Shown piece by piece: positions 25,328-36,672 of a stretch of 64,000 bases of DNA. Below the pieces are notes generated by a model that searched no databases, was not told the origin of the DNA, and worked only from the letters and a program-made list of their open reading frames with translations. Source of the stretch: Rhynchonema sp. JSB1_4 (Eukaryota; Nematoda; Chromadorea; Monhysterida; Xyalidae); contig JASAMV010006194.1 in assembly GCA_030248065.1 (NCBI GenBank), forward strand, positions 62,001-126,000. The letters are read 5' to 3'. Numbering within the stretch: the first letter of the stretch is position 1; every line of letters begins with the position of its first letter. A program made the translations under genes and the position numbers.

Positions 25328-28300
25328 CACAGATCGATCGATTCAATTGTGTGCGCAATCTCTTTATTTAGCGACGGAAGAAGACAGTTATGGAAATTAT
25401 GAAAAGTAAAGACCGAATAACACTGCTGGTGCTAAAAATTTGCCCAATTAAGGAACACAGCCACGCTTCGATTACACACTGAGCAATGAATGCGCGTCAT
25501 TAATCAGGTCAATCACACTGCACTGTTTATGAATTGAAGGGCGTATGAGAAATAGTGAATCTCATAACGATTCCACTTAATCCAAATGGTCGGCAAAGTC
25601 ACTCTAAGTTTAGTCCAAATGGTCGGATACATGTAAATCCAGTCTAAACCATTCTAAACCATTTCTAAATCATTAAAAGCGTCTTGGTCATCTTTAACTG
25701 CTTGGATCTATGTCATAAGATTACACCTACAGCGGTACGATTCCCTAATAATTATGGTACGTTCTGCGGTGAAAGACCGCAAACATCCCTGCCTCTTTAC
25801 ACATTGCAGACCGGCAAACAACAGCGTAAACAATAAGTGTGCTCTCCGCGCAAGTGACAATTCAACAACAACAACAACAACTTCCATATTTTTAATTTGA
25901 TCAAGGTGGCCCATCAGCGTGGCAGTCAGTGATGTACCCAGGTGGACCAGGTATGGGGTTATACCTCCAAACCTGGGTCAGCTATCTATACCAAAAAATC
26001 TATACCCTTAAACCCTGCTATGTGTAAGTGTACCTATATGTATGTCTGCGGTGTCCGGACATCAATCAAAGTGTGGATTCCAGTGCCAAGATGGCCATTT
26101 TATCGTCTAAAATGGCCACATTTTCTCATCTTTTTACTATGTATTAACATGCAGAAAACCAGCCATTTTAACGCCTATTTTAGTATAACTTTCACTTATT
26201 TTTATGCCCCTTTTGACCTCTGGACCAATACCCCAAATCGGTATGCCACCCAGACCAACTATGTACTTATGTACATCACTGGTAGCAACGACGTCTTGTT
26301 GGTCAACAGGGCCAGTCGCTACATACCTGCTTGCTAATCAAGAGTGTGATATGCAGGTATGTAATACCAGCCGATTCCAGCAGCTAGACAGGTATACAAT
26401 ACCTATAGTACATGGCTGCCCTGGACGGTAAGGCACAACAACAAGTGCACACTGAATGTGTACGCCTCTAGCCGCTATCCTGTTGTTGCTTGATGACATA
26501 AACAGAACTTAGACCAAATCGCACTCTAATTTGCACGGTTTAGGCATAGTTTGGTCCCTTGAGTGTGATGCAACAAAAGTCCCAGTGGATTCCACTGACG
26601 TGTTAAATGCGTTAAATGAAGATTCCATGGCTTGCACAAAGACTGCACATTAGCAAACAACCTGTGCGGGAAATTTACATACTATGGCAACATTTTCTCG
26701 TTGCTAATATCTATTTCCATCTGCACCTGTTTCTGGCGAATTATTTGTACAGTACGATATGTACGCTCAAGCTTGCCTCACAGAGTTCTGGATACTTGCC
26801 CATTGCTCTGCCATATAGCCCAGCTGTAAAACATCAAGGTACATGTACAAGGTGAGCAAACTCTTGCCCTCGCACAAGTTGTGATTAAAGAGCCTCAGGA
26901 AATCACCGCGCTTTCGGACAGGTACAGTATAAGCACAGCATAATATAAGCATTGGGTGGAAGGAATAATCTACATCTTTGCTTGTGTGTCTGTGGACAAA
27001 TGTTGCAGTAGATCATTTGTAGGAAACTCACAGCTCTTTATGTGAATGGTTCACGCGTGGGGACGTGTGCGTGTATGTGCAATGTACGTATGAGTCTCAT
27101 CTCAGACACTACATGCATGCATAGTCCAACCACGAGCTCATGAGACGATTTGTTTCAGAGCTCACTTGGCCAAATTCAAAAATGCTCCGGTAACACGTGT
27201 TTCGAAAACAGAAGAAAGAAATTGAGCCCAGAGAGATGATGACGAGTTCCATCCAGCTGGCTGACCTCAATGTGGTGCGTGCTTACGCGAACAGCAACTT
27301 TGTTCAACACACAAATGTTTTGGGAGTCAAAAGCGAATTTACGCACCGAGGTGGAGAGCGAGTTTTTACCAAATACGTGCGTTTCTCTTTCTTTCGCCTT
27401 CTAAATAAGTGGAACCGGAACATTACTGGATCTGCACAAGTAACTTCAAAAAAGTCGTCTCATGAGCTCGTGGTTGGATATCCAACATGTACATACACAT
27501 GTATCTCGAAGGCGAAAGCTGATATTCCATGGCTATTCTCACGCAGACTCACTTGTCTGGGGCTTTTGACACAGTCCTCATAGCACCATGTCTGGAGATT
27601 GATGGACTTGAACCACCGTTTAGTGTACATTTGTCGAAAAATGCCCGACTTTGAATCAGATGTATTGTAGTCATGTCTGGTTTTGCAGACACGGATTCAA
27701 ACATAAAGGCCAAGCTTCAAAGGGCGTGTCTTAGCTGCTGTGTGTGCGTGAATCTTGAGCATGTCCCCGGCTTTGTTTGCTAACCACACCTGCATATAGT
27801 TTGTCTGTTATTTAACAGACAAAGTCTATTACGAACAGGAAAAGACTAATCTTATGGTGCATCATGATTATTTTACTGTTCAAAGTATACATGGGATGGA
27901 GAAACTGAGAGGATGATATCACGTTTACGTTCTAAACATAACCACAATTATACTCACCACGAGGTGACGTGGGTGTCCGGCTACCTCGCCGGTATATACA
28001 ACATGATTGTGTCCACAGCGTGCGGACTAATAGGGCCATGCTCAAGACAGTCTGCGACCTATCTGAAAGTTTACCACTATAAAAAAATTCAGTACTTGCC
28101 TATGTCTTCGCATACACAGCGACGTCAACCAGAGTATCTTTGCCTATGGTGCAACTAACTGAGTAACGTCATTTCATACGACTCGCTAAAACAGTCCCTG
28201 ACAAAAACAAGGCCGATAATCAACCTAAACTACATATGTAGTCACAAGCTGAGAGGTCCAATTGAGCTACTGCCACTAACTGTTGTTAATTACGCATGAG

Positions 28301-28492
28301 TGACTAGAAATGGAACGACAAACCAGCATTGTCCCACAGAAGCACAGAAAGTCGGCTGCTGTTGCACTTGTCTTAAAGCATACACAAGCCATTCAGACCA
28401 AAAGAACTTTCTCAGACTGCAAAACACAGTAAAAAATTAAACCCCCAAAATTTCTCATCAGATCGAACTTGTGCACTCGCAGTCTTGCACAC
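25328..28492. other. Gene-poor interval with scattered repeats
   Basis: No convincing exon. A CCAAATGGTCGG unit is repeated at about 25579-25630. One inverted-repeat element (27125-27478) is listed separately. Open frames such as 25942-26337 have no splice context or recognisable composition. Confidence 0.45.
27125..27478. repeat. MITE-like element with 24-bp inverted ends
   Basis: The terminal 24 nt (27125-27148, starting TCCAACCACGAGCTCATGAG) is repeated exactly in reverse complement at 27455-27478. The interior of about 305 nt has no function I can recognise. Short flanking sequences do not give an unambiguous target duplication. Confidence 0.65.
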
Positions 28493-29219
28493 ATGACCAG
28501 TGTACAACGCCTTCTGCCAACGGGAAGATGTCTGATCGGTAGTGTTTGCATCTTGTTGACAATGCTCAATGTTGTCACTTGGTGGAAACGGAATTCACAT
28601 CAGGTCAGGCGTAAGCCGAAGCTTATAAAAGTGCATAAAAATGAACATCTTACCAAAATAAATTCTATATTCGTTCGACAACCAGCTTTACTTCTGAAGG
28701 ATGAGTTCATTAAAGGGTTTACGATCGCTAACTCCATTGACACCGATCGAAAGCTCGGCGCCATCGACCTTCAGCGAATTGATCGTTCGTAATGTGAAAG
28801 ACGAGGTTGCAAGAAAAGGACTGCCACTTCGTCATGAAGATGAAACAAAGACAACGACGAGGTCTCGTACAATAAATAATAGAAGTGCGCTCTGTTCACC
28901 TTGTTTCCGGCATTGAGCGTACCGGCGTTTCTTCTATAGTGCTATGCATATCAATGGAAATAGCTTGGCGTCGGACAGATAACGAGAAAACTGTTCAAAT
29001 TAAAAAAGAGGCCAATCTGTTAAAACTTTACTTTCAGAAACGCCAAAAACAGCAGCAGTGCGCAAATCTCCACGAGATTTCTATGACATGTTTGGTGATC
29101 CTGCAATGCACACAACAACAAGAGCGACGAGTTTGCGGCCTCGAAAGATGACAACATATGCAGGATCAACAAGAAGCCCTACTTTGTTGTTAACAAGGAA
29201 CAGTCGAACTTTGGAATGA
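28493..29219 (+). CDS. Small single-pass membrane protein with a Ser/Thr-rich tail (unknown)
   Basis: I do not recognise the family. An ATG at 28493 opens a frame with a probable membrane segment (CLIGSVCILLTMLNVV) followed by WWKRN, a typical stop-transfer. A second coding-like stretch (about 28701-28790) reads SLTPLTPIESSAPSTF. A donor-like GTAATG near 28791 would join it in phase to an acceptor CTTTCAG at 29031-29037. The last exon 29038-29219 reads SPRDFYDMFGDPAMHTTT and ends Arg/Thr/Ser-rich at TGA. The join between the first two parts is unresolved; the first frame is also open through to 28792. The architecture (short N-terminus, one TM, polar tail) resembles the gene at 48620-49732. 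Confidence 0.45.
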
Positions 29220-31807
29220 CTATGAAAACAGAAACCTTCACCAAACATCACTGCTATCGCCTCCTCAATCATAATGTGGCCTGAGCATCATTCTGTACAC
29301 AGATGTACATGTATACGTGCAGTTGCCCGCGATTAATGACTATTAACGATAAACAAGCTTTTATCATTATGACAGATGAAAATGCTGCTGAAAAGGATAT
29401 GAGACAGAAAACTATTGGTGCATTGCAAAACGTACATAGATTAAGTTAAACAATATCATGAATGCGTTCTAATACTTGATTATATACTGGGCAGCGACGG
29501 TGAGCGAGATATAAAAAAGCTATCCCGATACTATATTTTAGTTTGACATGAAATGAATTTGTCGTAAAGGTAAAGGCGTTCCGCAGAATTTAGGCTCCGC
29601 GAGGGACCTACATACCAACAACCCGATTGCCGGTGACTCTTAATGGGTGGTGACTATTACCCGCAGCATTGCTGCTTCCCATGTACCGACCCTTCTCATG
29701 GAAGGCTGGGTTGACCCACGACACCACTTTGATATTGCTCCGTCCGCTGGGGTTTGATCCCAGAACTAACCAGGCCAAACAATGCTTAGCCTGTCCGATC
29801 GGACCGGGTACACACGAGTAGGTAAACGTGGTATGGGTGTCGTTATTGTCTCGTCGTCGTGCCAGCAGTGTTTGTCCACATATCCCGCAGTTCATGCAAG
29901 TACAGTTCGCCTTGCTTATAGTCATACCCTGTCTCATTTGCTTATCAACTAATTTCACGACCTGAAATCGTGGCGGACGGGCAATTGAGCAAAGCCAGTA
30001 TAGGCACGACCACCTTGAGCAAGTGAAAAAGAGCGGAGTCCAAAAGAGCAGAACCTAAAAACGAATAGGCCCAAGCCTAAGTTGAGACCAAAACTAAGCC
30101 TAAGCCTAAGCCTAGGCCCAATACCAAAATCAACCTAAGCATAAGACAATGGAACAAAATAAGAGCTCTGCTTGACGATTTGCCCAACCCATACAAAAGC
30201 CTCTGAAGAAGGGTGTCAGGTGCACTCGAAACGTCAGGAATAGTGAATTGTTGATTATTTCGTGCGGTACTGCGTCCCACAAGGAGCAAATCATCATGTT
30301 ATCAACTAACCGCAATCACAGAAACATCACATTCTTCAAACATTCAAGAGCTGTGCTCTTTTGGCTCTGTTCTTTTTCACTTGCTCAAACTGGTCTTGCC
30401 CAAACCTGTTTTGTCCAAAACCGCCCGGTCACCGAAATCGTTTGCAACAAAAGTACGTTTTTATGAGTGCTCTGCGATGACTTCAATTATGTCATCTGAC
30501 TAGCTATGTACCGTCGTGACCATTCATACAGTTACTTGTCCGGGCGTGCGGGAACGACCACACGGCCGTTGCCTGCAATTTCGGATCGCTAGGACCCATG
30601 ATGAATGCCTTTGTACATGTACGATTCCGAATTCAAGATCTCGACGAAAGTTTGAATCCCGATCCCGAGAGTTAACAAATAAATCCTGAATCCCGAGAAC
30701 CCAATCCCAATCCCGAATATTTTGACCCAAATACCGAATCGTGAAATTTTTTGACTTCGCACTTAAAATATAGAATTTGATTAATTTTAGGACGAAAATT
30801 AGTCACTTGTTTGCGTAAAAGGCACAGCATTAAGCTGGCATCACCATACTTCTGTGTTTCGCCGAAAAAAGTCATCTTTTTCATCTGTATGTCACGCAAC
30901 AGATGATAGAACAACACGGGATACCATCACGGTTATCATGATCTGGGCCAAGGCACTATCGTACTTCTACTTGACGAGATATGGCTCAACATTTCAAGTT
31001 TGTACACCTGTTGTGTTTTGATTTGTTCAGACGCTTTCGTTTACAGTGACGTGTGATTCATGTCTGCACTCAAGGCGAGGCCACAGGCCTAAGAGAAGAA
31101 TCAGGCCCTGAGGATGAGTATGACACACTACCACTACTAATTTACAACTCCTACATGTGCAAAGTTCTTCCATAGGTCATGATGCATGCATATCCTGTGC
31201 AAAAATGAAACATCAAAGCATGATGGCTGCCGCCATATGGTGTGCACTGGTCGTCCGAAGCTGATGTTTCACCGGGACTATACCAGTAACTGACTGACCA
31301 GTGCATCAAAATGCATGAGCTACCTTCAGCTGTGTCACAGCATAAAAGGGTCCATGCCGTCCATACTCCTCGTGCATATTGCATTAATAAGAGAACAGTT
31401 AGAAAACAGACGGTACAGAAAGAAGGGCGGCGGGCGATCTTGAACCAGTTCGTTTTACGTGAGCAACAACTGGCTCGATTAGTCTCGTGGGCAAGTAAAT
31501 TTGTTATGCAAAGAGAATTGACACATTAAAGCTGACGGTAACTATACGCGCACATACGTACGTAAATGCATGGGCAATCATTCTTTGCCCACACATATCC
31601 ACCCCATACTGCATCGCATGTATGAGAGAGGAATTCTGAAAATTTTCAGAAGAATACAAGCCGCACGACACTTATGTACAGTATTGCGTTGCTCAAAAGC
31701 GGCATGCTGACTTTTTCAGCATAGATACCACCGAGTCCGCCACTCTTTTGACATTGCAGAGTTCTCAATTCGAGGTGTCAATAACCTACACGCTACACAC
31801 CTCGAGG
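29220..31807. other. Gene-poor interval before the NHL gene
   Basis: No exon supported. Features seen are a possible imperfect foldback (about 30014-30058 against 30347-30390) and a hexamer run resembling TTAGGC on the minus strand (30095-30118). There is also an imperfect AATCCCGA run (30655-30720). The segment 29600-29960 has a dispersed-repeat look, with a weak B-box-like GGGATCAAACCCC on the minus strand. I could not show that it is a SINE. Confidence 0.4.
30095..30118 (-). repeat. Short TTAGGC-type hexamer run
   Basis: The plus strand reads CTAAGCC units about three to four times, which is TTAGGC on the minus strand. Related TAAGCC words lie at 30071-30080 and 30137. TTAGGC is the nematode telomere repeat. 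This is far too short to be a telomere and could be chance or an interstitial remnant. Confidence 0.5.
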
Positions 31808-34800
31808 ATGACAACCCCGAAACCGCGTACTGATGACGACAGCCTTGAACGTTTATTGGCATGTCCAATATGTTTGGACACTTGCAAGCGACCAAAGGTG
31901 TTCCCAACGTGTCAACATACACTTTGTCTGCAATGCATGTACACAATGTACATTGAGCATTGTAGCAATGGCGGATGCAGGTATGTAAAGGCAAACTACA
32001 CCAACACGAGCCCGATTTCGAAGTTGGTTTGTATTCAAAACGAATAGAAAGAGAATCAACTCATGCTCCACTTTTTATTCTTCAACGTGTAACATTTCCC
32101 AAATCAGCAGCCACGTCAGAATGTTTCATTATTTTGCCAGCTGCGAAATCGGGCTCGTGTTGGCGTAGTTTGCCTTTATACAGCACAACACAGCGCATTA
32201 ATGAGCATCAATAGATGCCCATTATGATCAGAAATTCAACACACAGGGACATCCTGCTGTGTCCAGTGTGCAAGGTTCCTTTCCCGCTCACCATCAGCAC
32301 ATCGTTACACAATTGTGTTGAGGACTCGCGAAGACCAATGAGCCTTGAGGTTGGAATAATGATCCGGCATTACGGTCTCATTAAATCAACTAAGGTATAT
32401 TATAGGCGATATCAGATATCGTGCCGAACAACTTGACAATGATCGCCATGATTGACTGGCAACGAGAAAAGCAACAGCTATTGGAGAAGAAAGCAATTAA
32501 ATTCAGGTTGTTTTGTACGATTCATCATTTAACAAAACAGACTGAAAGCACTACTAACTTCATGTGCCTCTCCTATTTAGTGTACCCGAGTCTTCAAGCC
32601 CAAAACCATCCACCTCCGGAGAGGGACATTCTCAATGTGACTCGACGCTGAGGCGTAGTTACTCCGCACGACGACCGAAGACTCAAATGTCAAAACCGGA
32701 GGTCTGTTGTGAGCCAGTTAATCGATTTGAACCAAAGCCCAGATGAACGAAAAATAGCAAAACGACATTTTACTTCTCCTAGCCATCATTTGTGTGGCAA
32801 CGTCGGCCGTCAATTGGTGCCACAGCGGGAAGACGTTCGCCAGCTGGTCTCGTCAATACCAGTCAGCCGAATCCAAACTTAAGACCTGCCCGTCGAAGTG
32901 AGAGAATTTCAGCATTTTCAAACCGAAATATAATTGAGCAGGTCGCTGAGATTTGCAGCCAAAACACCGACTCTGCCACACGATCGTCGCTGCGTATACT
33001 GCGAGTGTGTTGCTGAGTGGTTATGCATGCCATGCTCCAGGTATTTGAGGGTGTTTTTTGTGCGTCGAGGCTATCTGAAACAAATTGTAATACAGTTTGT
33101 TGCGCAGATCAATGCTGTGTGACCTCTGTCTGCCGTTACATCTAGAACTGCCCGCTGACCACAACGCCGTTCAAATACAGGCAACGGTGACCACATTGGA
33201 AGTGCCTGAATCACGAAGGAAGTCATCGAAAGAGAAGAACATTGTAAGCTTGTCAATTTATGGTTCGACGCTTGCGTGTAAATGCGAGGTACAAACTCCA
33301 TTTCCAGTCCAAAACGCCGCCAAATACATCTGCTGCCAACGACAAGAAACAGCCAAAACAAGTCAAGCGTGTCGCTTCCAAAAACACCAAAGACACAAAT
33401 AGTTCATCCACAAATGTGAGGAAGCATCAAAGATCGCCCGTTCGTAGTCCAAAACCGTCAAAATTACAAACTGGTCGAAATTCAACAACAGTACTTGACA
33501 AGAGTACTCTCTCACAGCCGAGTCGCAGCAAGTGGACGTCAGACTGGCGCACGGTGGTCGACGGAAAACGGGCGTTTGGCAATGGCATACCAGAAAAATT
33601 ACAGGTATAAAGCCCATTTGTAACCCTCTCCATGACGTCAAATATATAACCCATTAAAACTAGGCTCAAAGTCCGACAGCCGCTCTTGCCGAGAATCCAG
33701 TAATTTTGGCCAGTTTTGCGACGACCTCAACTCGAAACAATGTTGTGCTCCAGAAGTTCAATCTGGACCTTTCACTAGTAAGGCAGGTATGTATATGTGC
33801 ACGTTTTAAAAATGGTCTATTTTAGCGTCAATGGTCAGTTTGAAGCTGGCAATAGTGGAAATCTAAGGTCTTTCCAGATTGGGTTCGAAGGCGAACTGGT
33901 TGACTTTGTGCTTGATCACAGCCAGAAACGATTGTTGCTGTTGATTACGGACAACACCCGAAAAGGGAGACATTCATTGAATGGAAACAATCACTTAAGC
34001 ACCGTTTGGCACTACATATAAATGATTTTTATGTTCAGTTGCACCTGTGTTTTCACACTCTGTTTCAAGTCAACTTTTTCACAAAAGCTATTCTGAAGAA
34101 TGTCTTCCTATTCGGGCACGGGTATTTCCCTACAACTGCCGGATTACTCAATATGTTCGTATAGCAGCGATACGGGCAAATTATTGGAGACTTTGTTGGA
34201 TAAAACTAATCAGCCGTTCAGTTTTGTTGCGTATGACGACGATAACAAGGTTGGTTAACTCAGTTACGTATAGTTCGCGCGTGTGATGAGTCAGACACAC
34301 ACTTCGGAGGTTGCAGATCGTTTACTTGGTGGAAAAAGTGAACAATCGAATTCGAGTGCAATATGTGAAAGAAGGCAAGGCGGAACACATTCCTATGAAA
34401 CGAAATGGTGCGGTGGCAACAAATTTAACAACATTGTTCGCAACATTGCTTGACAGGTTCGTTTTTAAGGCATCTGTTTGTCCAGTCGTCACGTGCGAGC
34501 AATGTTGGTGGATAAGGGAAGGCTGTTTGCGATGTTTCATGACAACGAACAGAAACTGGCCTGTTTGATGATCAGCAGTGCTAACACCAAGGTGAGTGCA
34601 GCAATCGATATCTAATGTTCATCATCAGCCTAAAGTGATCAAGTGGAAGGACTGAATATACAGGACGCTTATATATGGATCGATCTGCCCGTGACGATCA
34701 AAGCTCCGAACCACAACGGACTTGCAATCGATGGCAATATAGCGTTTATAGCAAACACGAACACCGTTTTCATGTTGGACATAGGTCGAACCGTTATATG

Positions 34801-34988
34801 TTCAAATTTACCTGACCAAATTATGACATAAAAGGCATTTAGTAATTGCAGCTACTCCAACAGCGAGCATCGTCAGTCGAATCCCATTTAGTGGAGCACA
34901 TGTTTGTGGCTCAATACACGTGACCGCCAGATGCTTGTATGCTGTAGACTCACAGACTGGTGATATATTGGCGGTGGAAAAATGTTGA
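31808..34988 (+). CDS. RING / B-box / NHL-type (TRIM-NHL-like) protein, copy 1
   Basis: Supported exons: 31808-31980, 32232-32349, 32406-32506, 32581-32701, 32783-32897, 32959-33040, 33108-33243, 33308-33604, 33664-33786, 33839-about 33960, 34099-34249, 34317-34456, 34486-34591, 34629-34784 and 34852-34988. The N-terminus is a C3HC4 RING split between exons 1 and 2: CPICLDTC, then CQHTLCLQC, then CPVCKVPFP. A B-box-like CVYCECVAEWLCMPC and CDLCLP follow, then a basic Ser/Pro linker. The C-terminal half has beta-propeller-like strands (KLLETLLD, AMLVDKGRLFAMF, YAVDSQTGDILAV). TRIM-NHL proteins are usually E3 ligases or RNA-binding translational repressors. Two places break frame in this copy, near 33960 and in 34629-34784, where the third copy has one extra G. 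They may be real frameshifts, missed introns or assembly errors. An AATAAA lies at 35186. Confidence 0.7.
31988..32176. mobile_element. TA-flanked MITE in intron 1 of the NHL gene (family shared with 59861-60049)
   Basis: A 189-bp element whose ends read AAGGCAAACTACACCAACAC and the inverted equivalent GTGTTGGCGTAGTTTGCCTT. It is flanked by TA on both sides. A second copy with the same ends and about 85 percent similar interior sits at 59861-60049 in the ABCD3 gene. The duplication junctions of the tandem array fall inside this element: only its right part is present before copies 2 and 3. Confidence 0.85.
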
Positions 34989-35185
34989 CGTTTATTACAA
35001 ACGCTGTTTTATGAATGAGAACCAACTCAACGCCTGTAAGTTAGGTCAGCTTTTCGCCTGCATGCACTTCAAATATTTTCGAGCCTGGATTTGCAGTTCA
35101 GGTGTGAGATGTACGGCAGATAAGAAAAAACTGTGCCAAACGGCAAATTTGTCATACAACTGGATATGAGAAGGAAAAAATGTTC

Positions 35186-35191
35186 AATAAA
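35186..35191 (+). promoter_or_regulatory. Polyadenylation signal AATAAA, NHL gene copy 1
   Basis: A canonical hexamer about 200 nt after the stop codon at 34986, followed by a T-rich stretch. The same word is retained in units 2 and 3. Confidence 0.5.
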
Positions 35192-35366
35192 GAAAGTTTT
35201 AACTTCACGATCACGTACAGTATTTGAATATTATGTACCATGTACCAATATGGTAACATTGTGATCTGTGATGTGTAACATGCATAACGATAGTTAATGC
35301 TGCTAACGATAGTCAATACCACGCTCACAGAGCGAAGAAGCACAACAATAAAATACTGACACCATG

Positions 35367-36110
35367 TCACGGTTTCACTTTCTTTTTTATAAACAATGGA
35401 TTCGGACTGGATTTGAGGTAATTCTCTATGGTGTACTCGGCAGCTTTACGCATCTTCGTTAAGTCTTTGGCACACTTCAAGAAGTACCTTTGCCCACGTT
35501 CCAACTTCTGTTCTGAAACGCAACGCGACAAGCGTTGTGAATATGTGAAAGAAATCTGACATGTATGAAGCCATGACGCCGTGGCCAACCTTTCTTCAGG
35601 TTGCACAATGGTAAGCACTCATCGGCCACTCCTTCATTGCGACACGCATCTCTGTGGTCCAAGTTAAAATTGGCGCACCAAATGTATGGATACAGCGATG
35701 AGACATGACCAGAGTAGATTATTAGTTTGAGCTGAAAAAGTCCACCAAGCCTAAGTTGTTGCCATCTCAACTTAAAAGCAAATCCAACAACCAAATAAAC
35801 CAAAGCTGTAGCCGACCGTAGTTTGACTCAATCTGTTTTCGTCGTTTCCATCACCCACAAAATTGCAATATGTGATAAATTGCTCAGGTATGTCAGGGGT
35901 GACTTTGCAGCAACGCTGGAAAGCATCGTCTGCTGATTTAGGTGGCAACAAAAATTTGACCTCGTCTGGAGAAAGCTGAAAATATTTCTATCTGCGGCGA
36001 AAGAACCTTATGCGCGCGAAGAAAGCTGACTAAAATTTGATCTCAAATATCTAACGAACCGATTGGCCAAATTTGATCACAGCTGCAATCACAAACGAAA
36101 TCAGAAACAT
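35367..36110 (-). CDS. Secreted DB-module cysteine-rich protein, copy 1
   Basis: Four exons in exact phase: 36110-36060, 35975-35817, 35731-35590 and 35512-35367, giving 165 residues. The first exon (MFLISFVIAAVIKFGQS) is a signal peptide. The mature part carries the DB-module spacing: FQRCCKVTPDIP, then CANFNLDHRDACRNEGVADE followed by CLPLC, then YFLKCAKDL. The DB module is a disulphide-rich extracellular domain of unknown function, known chiefly from nematode proteins. Here one of the usual Cys-Cys pairs is Ala-Cys and the last cysteines are absent, so the module is incomplete. The C-terminus is lysine-rich (FIKKKVKP). It is convergent to the NHL gene, with 378 nt between the stops. Recognition is from memory of the domain pattern. 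Confidence 0.75.
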
Positions 36111-36672
36111 CTTGAATATTGTGGTTGAAACAAATGTTCACACGGTTGAACTGCATGACAGCCAGCCGTTTAGTAAACCTTGAAAGTATTTGGCTTGTTT
36201 GCGCACATGTGCAAAAATAAAATTAAAATCTGAACATGAGCATGAAAACTAGCTATATCGCACACCATGCGCTGCAAAAACCTGTGACATGGGGCGCTGC
36301 AAGTTACACTTTACATAAAACCCAAACTACTTTATCAATTCAAACGCTCGTGCACGTCTAAGGCACAGAAAGTTACCTTAGTGCTAGGTTGTGTGTTGTA
36401 GCAAGCGAAATAATAGTAAAATTACGACGAAAATTGCGTTATCGGAGTTTCGTTTGCGAAAGCAAGTACACGGACGAAACACAATGTTATTTGTCTTTCC
36501 AAACACATTCCACCGAGTTATAAGTAGCCGCAGCAGCAGCAGTATCAGCAGCCACGTCAGAATGTTTCATTATTTTGCCAGCTGCGAAATCGGGCTCGTG
36601 TTGGCGTAGTTTGCCTTTATACAACACAACACAGCGCATTAATGAGCATCAATAGATGCCCATTATGATCAG

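Larger units (their letters stand above)
32104..36544. repeat. Tandem segmental duplication, unit 1 (4,441 bp)
   Basis: The unit starts at TCAGCAGCCACGTCAG inside the MITE and runs to the same words at 36545. It contains exons 2-15 of the NHL gene and the complete convergent DB-module gene. Units 1 and 2 differ by scattered substitutions, short indels and one 467-bp insertion. Confidence 0.9.

Noticed and set aside
27197..27583. 128-codon frame as a gene
   Set aside because: It lies mostly inside the inverted-repeat element 27125-27478 and has no family resemblance.
29608..29958. Minus-strand 116-codon frame with Cys residues, or a SINE
   Set aside because: No splice context or partner exons. 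The B-box-like GGGATCAAACCCC is imperfect and no A box or terminator is clear, so neither reading is supported.
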